The notes under the pieces are model-generated. The model was not told the origin of the DNA and ran no database searches. It saw only the letters and a program-made list of their open reading frames with translations. From Thermoplasmata archaeon (GTDB taxonomy: Archaea; Thermoplasmatota; Thermoplasmata; Lutacidiplasmatales; UBA184): 12,778 bases of DNA. Location: NCBI GenBank assembly GCA_030039825.1, contig JASHUV010000091.1, positions 1-12,778 on the forward strand. The letters are read 5' to 3'. The position numbers were made by a program, and so were the translations under genes. Shown one piece after another: positions 1-6,035 of this stretch (the first letter of the stretch is position 1; each line of letters starts with the position of its first letter).

Positions 1-70
1 GGACCTCCGTGTAGAACTGGAGGCTCGCCTCGAGGTCCTTCACCGTGATCGACGTGTGGGCGAAGCGCAT
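1..70 (-). CDS. VOC/glyoxalase-fold protein, N-terminal fragment (runs off the left edge)
   Basis: Reading leftward from the ATG at 70, the 23 visible residues begin MRFAHTSITVKDLEASLQFY. This is the classic first beta-strand and helix of the vicinal oxygen chelate fold: a hydrophobic strand carrying a metal-ligand histidine (His5), then a D-x-x-x-S-x-x-F-Y helix. Family members include glyoxalase I, methylmalonyl-CoA epimerase and ring-cleaving dioxygenases. The fragment is too short to choose among them. It lies 66 bases downstream of gltX on the same strand and has its own TATA-like element between the two, so it may be transcribed alone. Fold assignment is fairly firm; function is unknown. 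Confidence 0.75.
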   Translation of the reverse strand, partial: MRFAHTSITVKDLEASLQFYTEV

Positions 71-109
71 CGTACCGGAGGGGGACCCCCGTCTAGGTTA
101 GCGCCGGTC

Positions 110-123
110 CTACGGTATATCCG
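110..123 (-). promoter_or_regulatory. TATA-like element for the VOC-fold gene
   Basis: On the minus strand the gap between gltX and the VOC-fold gene contains GGATATACC, AT-rich in an otherwise GC-rich setting. Its centre is about 48 bases upstream of the ATG at 70. With the usual archaeal spacing, transcription would start near 91 and leave a leader of about 20 bases. A short GGGGGACCCCC inverted repeat (80-90) would lie at the start of that leader. Sequence-only prediction. Confidence 0.4.
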
Positions 124-136
124 TTATCGTGCAGTC

Positions 137-1867
137 CTACGGGTGGCCGAAGCAGACGCGGACCGGCAGCTCGCCGGGACGCCGGTCGCTCTCCACCCGG
201 GCGAACCCGACGCGCTCGAACTGGAAGACCTCGCCCGGCCCCGCGCTCCCGAGCGCCCGCTCGCCGAACCCGCCCCTCCGGGTCCCGTCGAGATCGAGCA
301 GGGAGACGGCGACCGCGCCGGACGTCCCCACCCACTGGAAGCGCGGGAGCTTGCGGTTCTCCCGCGAGACGAAGTTCGCGGCGAGGGGCCCCTCCGAAGC
401 CGCCCGATCCGGCAGGCGGATGTTGACGAGGTCCTTGAGCCGAACCTCCTCGCCGAGGTGGGCGAGGGCGTCGGCCCCCGAGAGGTAGAAGCGCGGGCCC
501 CCGGCGACGCGGCGGCGTCCGAGCTCCGGCCGGTCCGGATGGTTCGGCAGCTCGACCTCGGCGAGGTCCGCCGGATAGCCCGCGACATCGACCTCGACGG
601 CGTCCCCGACGAACGCCCGCCGCGGGGTCGTCGCGTCGACCAGCTGGCGGTTCTCCGCGTAGAGCGTCTCCGCGGGGACCTCGATGTCGGCGAGGGAGAG
701 GCCGAAGCCGAGCGTGAACCTCCGCAGCGCCTCGGCCCGGATCCCCCGACGGTCGAGGGAGTCGATCGACCACAGCCGAGGGTCGGCCCAGCCGTCGTAC
801 TCCCCGCTCTTGACCTGGAGGTAGCCCTTGCTCTTGGAGATCTTCGCCTCGGCGACCCTCAGGAGACCCCAGTGGAGGAACGGGGGTCCGCGGACGCCGA
901 GGAGCCGCCAGATGAACTCCTCCATCCGGTCCTCCATGACGAGGTCCTTGCCGCGCAGCACGTGGGTGATGCCGAGCTCGATGTCGTCGACGGCCCAGGA
1001 GAACTCGAGCATCGGCCAGACCCGCCACCTCCGTCCGACCCTCGGATGGTCGAGATCGCTCAGTCGGCACAGCACCCGGTCCCGGAAGGCCGGATCGGGG
1101 TCCTGGAGGTCCGTGCGCAGTCGGAGGACCGCATCGCCCACCGCGAAGCCGCCGTCGAGCATCCGCCGCCACATCGCGCGCGTCTCGTCGATCGCCTGCC
1201 CACGCTCCGGGCAGGCGATCCCGGCGGCCCGCTGGACCTGGAGCTTCTCGGCCGGGCAGACGCAGACGTACGCCCCGCCGACGTCGATCACCCGTTCGGC
1301 CCAGCGGTAGACGATCGGCAGCCGGTCGGACTTGTAGAGCACCTCGTCCGGCGGCACCCCGGCGAGGTCGAGGTCGTGGCGGATGACGTCGAAGAGCTCG
1401 GGCGCGATCGCCTTCTCCTTCGATCCGACGGTGTCGTCGAAGACGAGGAGGAGGCGCCCGGCGTACTTGCGGCGGTAATAGTCGTTGACGTAGAGCATCC
1501 GGGCGTTCCCGATGTGGAGGGCCCCGGAGGGGAACGGCGCGAGGCGGAGGACGACGCGGCCCTCCTGCGCGCCCGGGAGGTCCGGGAGGACGCCCGTCGC
1601 CCGCTCGGGGGCGGCGCGCGCGACGGCCGGGATCGGACCCCCCAGCCGATCGAGCTCGGCGCGCTGGGCGTCGAGCGACAGGGGGGCGATCTCGCCGAGG
1701 ATCTCGCCGATCGCCGGACCGAGCTCGGCCGACCGTGGCCTCAGGTCCGGTCGGCCGCCGAGGAGCCGGGAGAGGATCGGCCCCGCGCGGGTCCCGCCAC
1801 CGTGGGAGAGCGAGTTCTCGAGGATCAGACGCCGGATCGTCCGGTCGAGCTCCGGCTCGAGGGCCAT
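137..1867 (-). CDS. gltX: Glutamyl-tRNA synthetase, archaeal type (class I)
   Basis: Charges tRNA-Glu with glutamate in the cytoplasm. Archaeal enzymes of this class usually also mischarge tRNA-Gln, which GatDE then amidates; no partner is visible here. The 576 residues match the usual length of about 550-580. An N-terminal helical extension (1-100) precedes the class I Rossmann core. The HIGH motif is PFPSGALHIGNAR (residues 111-123) and the KMSKS-like motif is KISKSK (342-347). Between them lie FDDTVGSKEK (143-152), a cysteine-containing insertion VCVCP (201-205) and the conserved LEFSWAVDD (287-295). The last 180 residues or so are the beta-barrel anticodon-binding region. No Shine-Dalgarno precedes the ATG at 1867, but a TATA-like CTCATAACC is centred near -26, consistent with a leaderless message. 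It lies 53 bases downstream of the RuvC/YqgF-like gene on the same strand. Confidence 0.95.
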   Translation of the reverse strand: MALEPELDRTIRRLILENSLSHGGGTRAGPILSRLLGGRPDLRPRSAELGPAIGEILGEIAPLSLDAQRAELDRLGGPIPAVARAAPERATGVLPDLPGAQEGRVVLRLAPFPSGALHIGNARMLYVNDYYRRKYAGRLLLVFDDTVGSKEKAIAPELFDVIRHDLDLAGVPPDEVLYKSDRLPIVYRWAERVIDVGGAYVCVCPAEKLQVQRAAGIACPERGQAIDETRAMWRRMLDGGFAVGDAVLRLRTDLQDPDPAFRDRVLCRLSDLDHPRVGRRWRVWPMLEFSWAVDDIELGITHVLRGKDLVMEDRMEEFIWRLLGVRGPPFLHWGLLRVAEAKISKSKGYLQVKSGEYDGWADPRLWSIDSLDRRGIRAEALRRFTLGFGLSLADIEVPAETLYAENRQLVDATTPRRAFVGDAVEVDVAGYPADLAEVELPNHPDRPELGRRRVAGGPRFYLSGADALAHLGEEVRLKDLVNIRLPDRAASEGPLAANFVSRENRKLPRFQWVGTSGAVAVSLLDLDGTRRGGFGERALGSAGPGEVFQFERVGFARVESDRRPGELPVRVCFGHP

Positions 1868-1886
1868 CGACGGCGCACCGAGGGTC

Positions 1887-1899
1887 GGGTTATGAGGAT
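1887..1899 (-). promoter_or_regulatory. Weak TATA-like element for gltX
   Basis: On the minus strand CTCATAACC is centred about 26 bases upstream of the gltX ATG (1867). This is the distance expected if transcription starts at or next to the start codon. The match to the archaeal TATA consensus is modest. The 53-base gap (1868-1920) otherwise shows no Shine-Dalgarno motif. Confidence 0.35.
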
Positions 1900-1920
1900 T
1901 CGTTCGGGGCGCCAGCCACG

Positions 1921-2736
1921 CTACGCGCGGTCGGGCCGGGAGGGGTTCGGGGGTCGGTGGGGGGTCGACCGGTACCGCCGCTCCCCGAGCACGAGCGCCT
2001 CCCCGAGGGTGAGCTCGCCGCGGAGGACGCGGTCGGCCTCGGACCGGGGGATCGTGAACTTCCCCCCGCTGTGCTCGCGGCTGAGCCTCTGCAAGTTCGC
2101 GATGTCCCCGGGGGTGATGGTGACGGTCGAGGTCGGGCCCCCGGCGATCGGCCGGCCCGGCGCGCGGGCGATCGCCCGGGCGGCGATCGCGTCCCGCGGC
2201 CGCCGGCGCCCGTGAGGGGTCGTCCCCTGCTCGTCGACGAGCTCGACCGACCGGTGCGATCCGGCGAGGGCGTTGAGCACTCGGTCCCGGGAAGGCCGGT
2301 CCCCGTCCCCGACCCGGATCCGGAGGGCGCGCCGCGGGAACCGCCGACGCAATTGGGCGGTCAGCGCGGCGACGCTCTCCGGCCGATCGAGCGAACCCTC
2401 GGCGAGGCAGCGCTCCCCGGAGAGGACGGCGTAGCCCGGTCGGGGGCCGGGATCGATGCCGAGCACGATCTCGGAGTTCGGGTCACCGGGGTGGAGCGCC
2501 TGCTCGACGGCGGCCCAGAGCGCCGTCCGGTCGCCGCCCGGGGCGACGGCGAGCACGGAGGCGTGCCGGAGGTCCCCCGCCTCCTCCGGGCTCGTGAGGA
2601 TCACGGCGACGCGATCCGGGACGGGGCTCCCGGGGAGGAGGCTCACCGACGGCAGGCGACGCTCGCGGAGCTCGGTCGCGAGCTCCTGGTAGAGCAGAGG
2701 GTCCAGGGTCGCGAGTCCGACGCACCGCGTTCTCAA
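1921..2736 (-). CDS. RuvC/YqgF-like RNase H-fold protein, uncharacterised archaeal family
   Basis: 271 residues from a TTG start. Residues 1-85 form an alpha/beta domain with alternating hydrophobic strands (for example RVAVILTS at 42-49). From residue 89, IVLGIDPGPRPGYAVLSG is the first strand of a RuvC/YqgF-type RNase H fold, with Asp95 in the catalytic position. VELVDEQGTT (164-173) resembles the YqgF DER-TT strand. RDAIAARAIA (181-190) carries the last acidic residue, Asp182, on a helix. The C-terminal 65 residues (DIANLQRLSREHSGGKFTIP, then a basic helical end) look like a nucleic-acid-binding extension. The open frame continues upstream across the divergent gene, so the start must be chosen. 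I use TTG 2736 because a TATA box lies 26-32 bases before it and it directly precedes the recognisable N-terminal domain. A nuclease or nucleic-acid-structure role is inferred from the fold; the substrate is unknown. Confidence 0.8.
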   Translation of the reverse strand: MRTRCVGLATLDPLLYQELATELRERRLPSVSLLPGSPVPDRVAVILTSPEEAGDLRHASVLAVAPGGDRTALWAAVEQALHPGDPNSEIVLGIDPGPRPGYAVLSGERCLAEGSLDRPESVAALTAQLRRRFPRRALRIRVGDGDRPSRDRVLNALAGSHRSVELVDEQGTTPHGRRRPRDAIAARAIARAPGRPIAGGPTSTVTITPGDIANLQRLSREHSGGKFTIPRSEADRVLRGELTLGEALVLGERRYRSTPHRPPNPSRPDRA

Positions 2737-2749
2737 CGGGGGCGACGAG

Positions 2750-2760
2750 GCTGAAATACG
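2750..2760 (+). promoter_or_regulatory. Possible TATA-like element for the zinc-ribbon/rnp4 pair
   Basis: GCTGAAATACG lies with its AT-rich core about 21-27 bases upstream of the GTG at 2780. This would fit a leaderless or near-leaderless transcript running rightward, back to back with the minus-strand promoter at 2758-2770. The consensus match is weak. Confidence 0.3.
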
Positions 2761-2770
2761 GCTTATAGTT
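2758..2770 (-). promoter_or_regulatory. TATA box for the RuvC/YqgF-like gene
   Basis: AACTATAAGCCG on the minus strand places CTATAAG (2768-2762) 26-32 bases upstream of TTG 2736. This is the textbook archaeal TATA-to-start distance, so the transcript would begin at or beside the start codon. It is the main evidence for choosing TTG 2736 over a longer frame. Confidence 0.55.
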
Positions 2771-2779
2771 TTGCGGAAC

Positions 2780-3058
2780 GTGCCCACCTGTCCGAGCTGC
2801 GGAGAGACCGGTGGAGCGGACTTCCGCTTCTGCGGACGGTGCGGCGCCCCTCTAACGGCCCCGACCTCGTCCGCCCCGACCGACGGCCGTGCCCCGCTCG
2901 CGCCCTCATCGGTCCTCCCCCCGTCGGGCGCCGGAGCGGGTCGGCGCTGCGATCGCTGCAACAGCCTGATATCGGCCTCGGCCGTCGTCTGCCCGGTATG
3001 CCTCGGGCCGCCGCGGATGCCCGCCGCCGGGGGCGCCGCGGGCGCCGCACCGCGCTGA
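2780..3058 (+). CDS. Small double zinc-ribbon protein
   Basis: 92 residues from GTG 2780 (an alternative TTG at 2771 adds three). There are two treble-clef or ribbon-type metal sites: CPSC (Cys4, Cys7) with CGRC (Cys18, Cys21), and CDRC (Cys57, Cys60) with CPVC (Cys71, Cys74). They are joined by a Pro/Ser/Ala-rich linker (residues 24-54) and followed by a Gly/Ala tail. This is the arrangement of double zinc-ribbon (DZR) proteins, usually structural or protein-binding. There is no catalytic domain or membrane segment. Its last 61 bases overlap the start of rnp4 in a different frame, which suggests translational coupling. Two correctly spaced cysteine quartets argue that it is real. Function unknown; a link to RNase P is only positional. 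Confidence 0.72.
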   Translation: MPTCPSCGETGGADFRFCGRCGAPLTAPTSSAPTDGRAPLAPSSVLPPSGAGAGRRCDRCNSLISASAVVCPVCLGPPRMPAAGGAAGAAPR

Positions 3059-3471
3059 TCGTCCGATCGGCACGCGCCCGCATCGACGACCTCTTCGGCC
3101 TCGCCGTCCTCGAGGGACGGCGCGGCCCGTCTCCCCTCGCCGACCGCTACGTGGCCCTCGCGCGCGCCGTCGGCACCCGGTACAACATCCGCGTCCCGCG
3201 GGAGTACCGGGAGCTCTACTGCCGGCGGTGCTCGACGTACTGGACCGAGGGGAGGACCGTTCGGACCCGGCTTCGGGGCGCCCACCGGGTCCGGACCTGC
3301 CTCGCCTGCGGGGCCCTCCGCCGGCTGCCTCTCGCGAACGCGCCCTCCGGGCCGTCGGCGACGGTCGAGGCGATCGGCCGGGACGCGCTCGAGCGGGAGG
3401 AGGTCCTCGCCGAGGAGCCCTCCGACCTCGACGAAGAGGCGGCCGAGCTCGGGTCCGAGGACGAGGAATAG
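2998..3471 (+). CDS. rnp4: Ribonuclease P protein component 4 (Rpp21/Rpr2 family)
   Basis: Protein subunit of archaeal RNase P, which removes 5' leaders from pre-tRNAs. In other archaea it works as a pair with Rpp29. Of 157 residues, the first 25 are strongly basic. Then comes the family core: ARARIDDLFGLA (25-36), LADRYVALARAVGTRYNIRVP (48-67) and YRELYCRRC (70-78). The zinc ribbon is completed by CLACG (101-105), giving ligands Cys75, Cys78, Cys101 and Cys104. The C-terminal 30 residues or so are an acidic tail not typical of short family members. ATG 2998 is the only plausible start within reach of the conserved core. It lies inside the preceding zinc-ribbon gene, so reinitiation after that gene's stop (3056-3058) is likely. 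A tRNA gene begins 34 bases past the stop. Confidence 0.9.
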   Translation: MPRAAADARRRGRRGRRTALIVRSARARIDDLFGLAVLEGRRGPSPLADRYVALARAVGTRYNIRVPREYRELYCRRCSTYWTEGRTVRTRLRGAHRVRTCLACGALRRLPLANAPSGPSATVEAIGRDALEREEVLAEEPSDLDEEAAELGSEDEE

Positions 3472-3479
3472 CCTCAAGA

Positions 3480-3496
3480 CGGAGGGGCCGCCTCCG
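3480..3496 (+). terminator. GC-rich hairpin between rnp4 and tRNA-Leu
   Basis: CGGAGG-GGCCG-CCTCCG forms a perfect 6-bp stem with a 5-base loop, 8 bases after the rnp4 stop. No T-run follows, so it is not a standard archaeal terminator. It could mark the mRNA 3' end or a processing structure upstream of the tRNA. Confidence 0.3.
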
Positions 3497-3505
3497 GACC
3501 CGTTC

Positions 3506-3588
3506 GCCGGGGTGGCCGAGCGGCCAAAGGCGGCAGACTCAAGATCTGCTCTCTTAGGAGTTCCCAGGTTCGAATCCTGGCCCCGGCA
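3506..3588 (+). tRNA. tRNA-Leu, anticodon CAA
   Basis: The class II cloverleaf folds cleanly. The acceptor GCCGGGG (3506-3512) pairs with CCCCGGC (3581-3587), with discriminator A at 3588. The D-arm is GCC/GGC. The anticodon stem GCAGA/TCTGC (3533-3537 and 3545-3549) closes the loop CTCAAGA, giving anticodon CAA at 3540-3542. A leucine-type long variable arm (CTC-TTAG-GAG, 3551-3560) precedes the T-arm CCAGG-TTCGAAT-CCTGG (3564-3580). CCA is not encoded, and there is no intron in the anticodon loop. It reads the UUG leucine codon, which should be uncommon in a genome this GC-rich. Confidence 0.96.
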
Positions 3589-3630
3589 TCCCGCCCCGCC
3601 GGAGCGGGCGCCGCCCCGGTCCGTTCGACG

Positions 3631-4092
3631 CTACGCCCGGGTCGACGACGGGGCTCCGGGCCCCTTCGCGGACAGCGCGCCGATCTGCTGTCGGGCGGCC
3701 TGCGCGATGTCCGCGCCCGTGCTCGCGTGGCCGGCGAGGCCCCACCCGCCGTCCGGCGATTCGGTCAGGAGGACCCACGTTCGGCTCGTGAGGCCGGGAT
3801 CGCCCGACCTCCGGGCGACGATCTCGGTCAGCTCCTTGACGACGCCGAGCTGCTTCTCTCGGTCGAGCACCCCGACGGGGGTCAGTACCTGGACCCGGAC
3901 GTAGTTCGACTCGCCGTCGACGTTGGAGATCGTGCCCTTCGGCATCTCGTGCACGAAGGCGGCCGTGTTCGAGCGAAAGAGGGGGAGGCTCGGGACCTTC
4001 TCCCACTTCATGACCGCCGCCGCGAGCTCCTGCGCGAGGGCGTGGGGGTCGGCGAAGGTCCCGCTCGCGCAGTAGACGTCGATCATCGGCAT
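3631..4092 (-). CDS. Tautomerase-superfamily protein (4-OT/cis-CaaD-like, two-motif form)
   Basis: 153 residues beginning MPMIDVY. After methionine removal Pro2 would be the N-terminal proline that serves as general base or nucleophile in the tautomerase (4-oxalocrotonate tautomerase/MIF) superfamily. The length is about twice a short 4-OT. The second half, YVRVQVLTPVGVLDREKQLG (64-83) followed by a helix and TWVLLTESPDGGWGLAGHA (105-123), is the typical second beta-alpha-beta unit ending in P-x-x-x-WG-x-x-G. Likely substrates are keto-enol or halo-acrylate-like small acids; none can be named from sequence. The gene is divergent from a TetR-family regulator and they share a promoter with an inverted repeat, so control by that regulator is likely. 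It ends 42 bases from the convergent tRNA gene. Confidence 0.85.
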   Translation of the reverse strand: MPMIDVYCASGTFADPHALAQELAAAVMKWEKVPSLPLFRSNTAAFVHEMPKGTISNVDGESNYVRVQVLTPVGVLDREKQLGVVKELTEIVARRSGDPGLTSRTWVLLTESPDGGWGLAGHASTGADIAQAARQQIGALSAKGPGAPSSTRA

Positions 4093-4110
4093 GCTGGTGC
4101 CCGGCGGGCA

Positions 4111-4132
4111 TTATGATGGTCATCATATAAAG
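4111..4132. promoter_or_regulatory. Divergent tautomerase/tetR promoter with operator-like inverted repeat
   Basis: In the 89-base gap between the two starts lies ATGATG-GT-CATCAT (4113-4126), 6-bp arms with a 2-base spacer. It extends into TTATGATG...CATCATATAA (4111-4130), an AT-rich island in GC-rich DNA. On the minus strand CTTTATATG (4133-4125) is a good TATA box about 36 bases from the tautomerase ATG. On the plus strand CATATAAAG (4124-4132) could serve tetR with a leader of about 27 bases. A repressor bound here would block TBP on both strands. A second candidate tetR element, GTTATCC (4154-4160), lies near -25 of its ATG. Confidence 0.55.
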
Positions 4133-4181
4133 CCGCCCCGACCCTCGGCAGCCGTTATCCCCTCGGGCCGGAGTCTGGGCC

Positions 4182-4808
4182 ATGACCGGCGCCGCCCGTC
4201 CGCCCGGACGCGACCGGATGATCGCGTCCGCCGCCGGCCTCATCGGGCGACGCGGCGTGGAGGGCGCCTCCTTCGCGGAGATCCTCTCGGCGAGCGGCGC
4301 TCCCCGGGGGTCGATCTACTACTACTTTCCCGCGGGGAAGACCGAGCTCGTGGACGGCGCGGTACGATGGACCGTGGAAGCGGTCCTCGCCCACCAAAGG
4401 GCCTGCCGGGCGCGGACCCCGGGCGGCGTCGTCCGGCACTTCGTCTCGTTCTTTCGCCGCTCGCTCTCGAGCTCGGGGTGCGAGCTCGGCTGCCCGCTCG
4501 CCGCCGTCGCGGTCGGCTCCTACGCCCGATCGGCGGACATGCGCGGACCGATCCGCCAGGGCTTCCGGGCCTGGACGGCCCTTCTCGCGGCCCAACTGCG
4601 GGCCGCGGGCCTTCCCGGGGCCCTCGCGGGAAGCCTCGCCACGGCGACCGTCGCGTCCGTCGAGGGCGCCCTCATCCTCGCGCGGGCGGAGGGCTCGCTG
4701 GGCCCTCTCGATCGCGTCGAGGCCCAGCTGAGGCGGCTCGCCACGACCGCCGGGCCCCCCGGGCGGGACCCGGAACGCCGCCGCCGCCGTTCGATCGTCC
4801 CGGGCTAG
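4182..4808 (+). CDS. TetR/AcrR-family transcriptional regulator (LmrA/YxaF-like)
   Basis: A 208-residue one-component regulator, most likely a dimeric repressor released by a small ligand. Residues 11-55 form the N-terminal DNA-binding domain; the recognition segment GAPRGSIYYYF (39-49) followed by GKTELV is the TetR signature. The C-terminal ligand/dimer domain contains GCELGCPLAAVA (99-110), characteristic of the LmrA/YxaF-like subgroup. The tail (190-208) is Arg-rich. A GGAG motif (4170-4173) sits 8 bases before ATG 4182. It is divergent from the tautomerase gene, with an inverted repeat over the shared TATA region. It also lies only 10 bases upstream of the methylase gene, so its transcript may continue into methylase-csl4-glyA. 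TetR proteins are mostly bacterial, so acquisition from bacteria is plausible but not shown here. Confidence 0.92.
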   Translation: MTGAARPPGRDRMIASAAGLIGRRGVEGASFAEILSASGAPRGSIYYYFPAGKTELVDGAVRWTVEAVLAHQRACRARTPGGVVRHFVSFFRRSLSSSGCELGCPLAAVAVGSYARSADMRGPIRQGFRAWTALLAAQLRAAGLPGALAGSLATATVASVEGALILARAEGSLGPLDRVEAQLRRLATTAGPPGRDPERRRRRSIVPG

Positions 4809-4818
4809 GGGGGACGTC

Positions 4819-5430
4819 GTGCGGCGGACCGAGCTCGTTCGGCGTCTCGAGGCCGTGCCGCCGTTCGCCGACCCCGAGGCGAGGCTCGAGCAGGTCATCA
4901 CGCCGAGCGAAGGCGCCGCCGAGCTCCTTCTCGAAGCGATGGGACGCGGGGACCTCGGCGGCAGCGTCGTCGACCTCGGCTGCGGGACCGGCCGGCTCGC
5001 GATCGGGGCCGCGCTGCTCGGCGCACCCGACGTCACCGGCATCGACGCCTCGGACTCGGCCCTCGCGATCGCCCGAGGCGCGGCGGCGGACCTCACCGTC
5101 CCGCCGAGCTTCCTCCTCGGCCGGATCGGGGAGGTCGACCTCCCGGAGGGGACCGTCGTGATGAACCCGCCCTTCGGCGCGCAGAACCGCGGGGCCGACC
5201 GGTCGTTCTGGCGAGCGGCGTTCCGGCCCGGCCGCCGCGCCGTCTACGCCTTCGCCTCGAGCGCCGCCCGAACCTTTATAGAGGCTCGGGCGGTCGAGCG
5301 GCACGTCGAGATCGAAGCGACCCGCCCGGTTCCCTGGAGGTTCCCCGCCACGTTCGCCCACCATCGGCGCGCGGCGATCGACCTTCCCGTCGACCTGTGG
5401 GTGCTGAGGACGACGGAAGGGAACGAATGA
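4819..5430 (+). CDS. METTL5-like RNA N6-adenine methylase (COG2263 type)
   Basis: 203 residues from GTG 4819, preceded by a G-rich GGGGGGA. This is an S-adenosylmethionine-dependent methyltransferase with the family's order of motifs. LEQVITP (23-29) matches the LEQY-TP element of METTL5-type enzymes. Motif I is VVDLGCGTGRLAIGAALLGA (50-69), the acidic SAM ribose-binding residue is in GIDASD (74-79), and the catalytic motif IV is NPPFGAQ (116-122). NPPF is typical of N6-adenine methylation; the eukaryotic relative modifies 18S rRNA, so rRNA or another structured RNA is the likely substrate. The stop overlaps the csl4 start in ATGA, implying coupled translation with an exosome subunit. Family assignment is firm; the target adenine is inference. 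Confidence 0.9.
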   Translation: MRRTELVRRLEAVPPFADPEARLEQVITPSEGAAELLLEAMGRGDLGGSVVDLGCGTGRLAIGAALLGAPDVTGIDASDSALAIARGAAADLTVPPSFLLGRIGEVDLPEGTVVMNPPFGAQNRGADRSFWRAAFRPGRRAVYAFASSAARTFIEARAVERHVEIEATRPVPWRFPATFAHHRRAAIDLPVDLWVLRTTEGNE

Positions 5431-6035
5431 GCGCGGTCGATCCGAGCCGGCTGGTGTTGCCCGGCGAGCTCCTCGGCACCGCCGAGGAGTTCGTGCCGGG
5501 GCGCGGAACCTACGAGGACAGCGGGCGCATCTTCGCGGCCCTCCTCGGCCATCCGAACCTCGACCCGGCCGACCGGGCGATCCGCGTCGACGCCCTGAAC
5601 GCGATCCCGCGCCTCGCGGAGAACGACACCGTTCTCGGGCGCGTCGACGAGATCAAGAGCGCGATGGCGATCGTGACCATCCTCGTCGCCGCCGATACCG
5701 GCCGCGGCGTGCCGGGCGCCCCGGAGGGCACGATCCACATCTCGAAGGCGAAGGAGGGATACACCGAGGCGCTCGCCGACGAGTTCGCCCCGGGCGACAT
5801 CGTCCTGGCGCAGATCCTCCAGAGCCGGCCCACGATCAAGCTCACCACCGCTCCCGCGGGGCTCGGCGTGGTCGCGGCCCGCTGCCAGCTCTGCCACGCC
5901 CTGCTCGGCCAGCGCGGCCGCGACCTCGAGTGCCCCCGGTGCGGTCACCGGGAGCACCGGAAGACCGCCTCGGGGTACGGCCAGGCGGCCCTCGCCCCGG
6001 CCGGCGCGCGGGGCGGCGATGGCCGGCCCCAGTAA
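5427..6035 (+). CDS. csl4: Exosome complex RNA-binding subunit Csl4
   Basis: Csl4 forms part of the RNA-binding cap on the archaeal exosome (Rrp41/Rrp42 ring) and can recruit DnaG. The 202 residues show all three expected parts. The N-terminal domain has VLPGELLGTAEEFVPGRGTY (10-29). The S1 domain runs from about 65 to 142 (DTVLGRVDEIKSAMAIVTIL, GTIHIS, FAPGDIVLAQI). The C-terminal zinc ribbon is CQLC (Cys153, Cys156) with CPRC (Cys169, Cys172). A Gly/Ala-rich tail follows. I chose ATG 5427, which forms an ATGA overlap with the methylase stop and directly precedes the conserved start of the fold; a frame extension to 5397 adds only non-conserved residues. GGAAGGGA just upstream may act as ribosome-binding site. 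The 3' end overlaps glyA by 17 bases. Confidence 0.95.
   Translation: MSAVDPSRLVLPGELLGTAEEFVPGRGTYEDSGRIFAALLGHPNLDPADRAIRVDALNAIPRLAENDTVLGRVDEIKSAMAIVTILVAADTGRGVPGAPEGTIHISKAKEGYTEALADEFAPGDIVLAQILQSRPTIKLTTAPAGLGVVAARCQLCHALLGQRGRDLECPRCGHREHRKTASGYGQAALAPAGARGGDGRPQ

Noticed and set aside
80..90. GGGGGACCCCC inverted repeat upstream of the VOC-fold gene as an operator
   Set aside because: Very short, pure G/C arms in GC-rich DNA, with no adjacent regulator gene to suggest binding.
56..2215. 719-codon open frame on the plus strand opposite gltX
   Set aside because: It is antisense to a clear tRNA synthetase with intact motifs. Its composition is Arg/Asp/Glu/Pro-rich with no recognisable domain, as expected from the complement of high-GC codons.
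2737..3477. Upstream extension of the RuvC/YqgF-like frame on the minus strand to 3477
   Set aside because: It runs antisense through the zinc-ribbon and Rnp4 genes and past its own TATA box; the translated extension has no conserved features.
4182..5096. Alternative long frames on both strands across the TetR and methylase genes
   Set aside because: The TetR recognition helix and the methylase NPPFG and SAM motifs fix the true frames; the alternatives are Arg/Ser/Ala-rich without domains.
5397..5426. Earlier in-frame ATG for csl4 at 5397
   Set aside because: It adds ten unconserved residues inside the methylase gene. The ATG at 5427 makes the common ATGA coupling and starts directly before the conserved Csl4 N-terminus.
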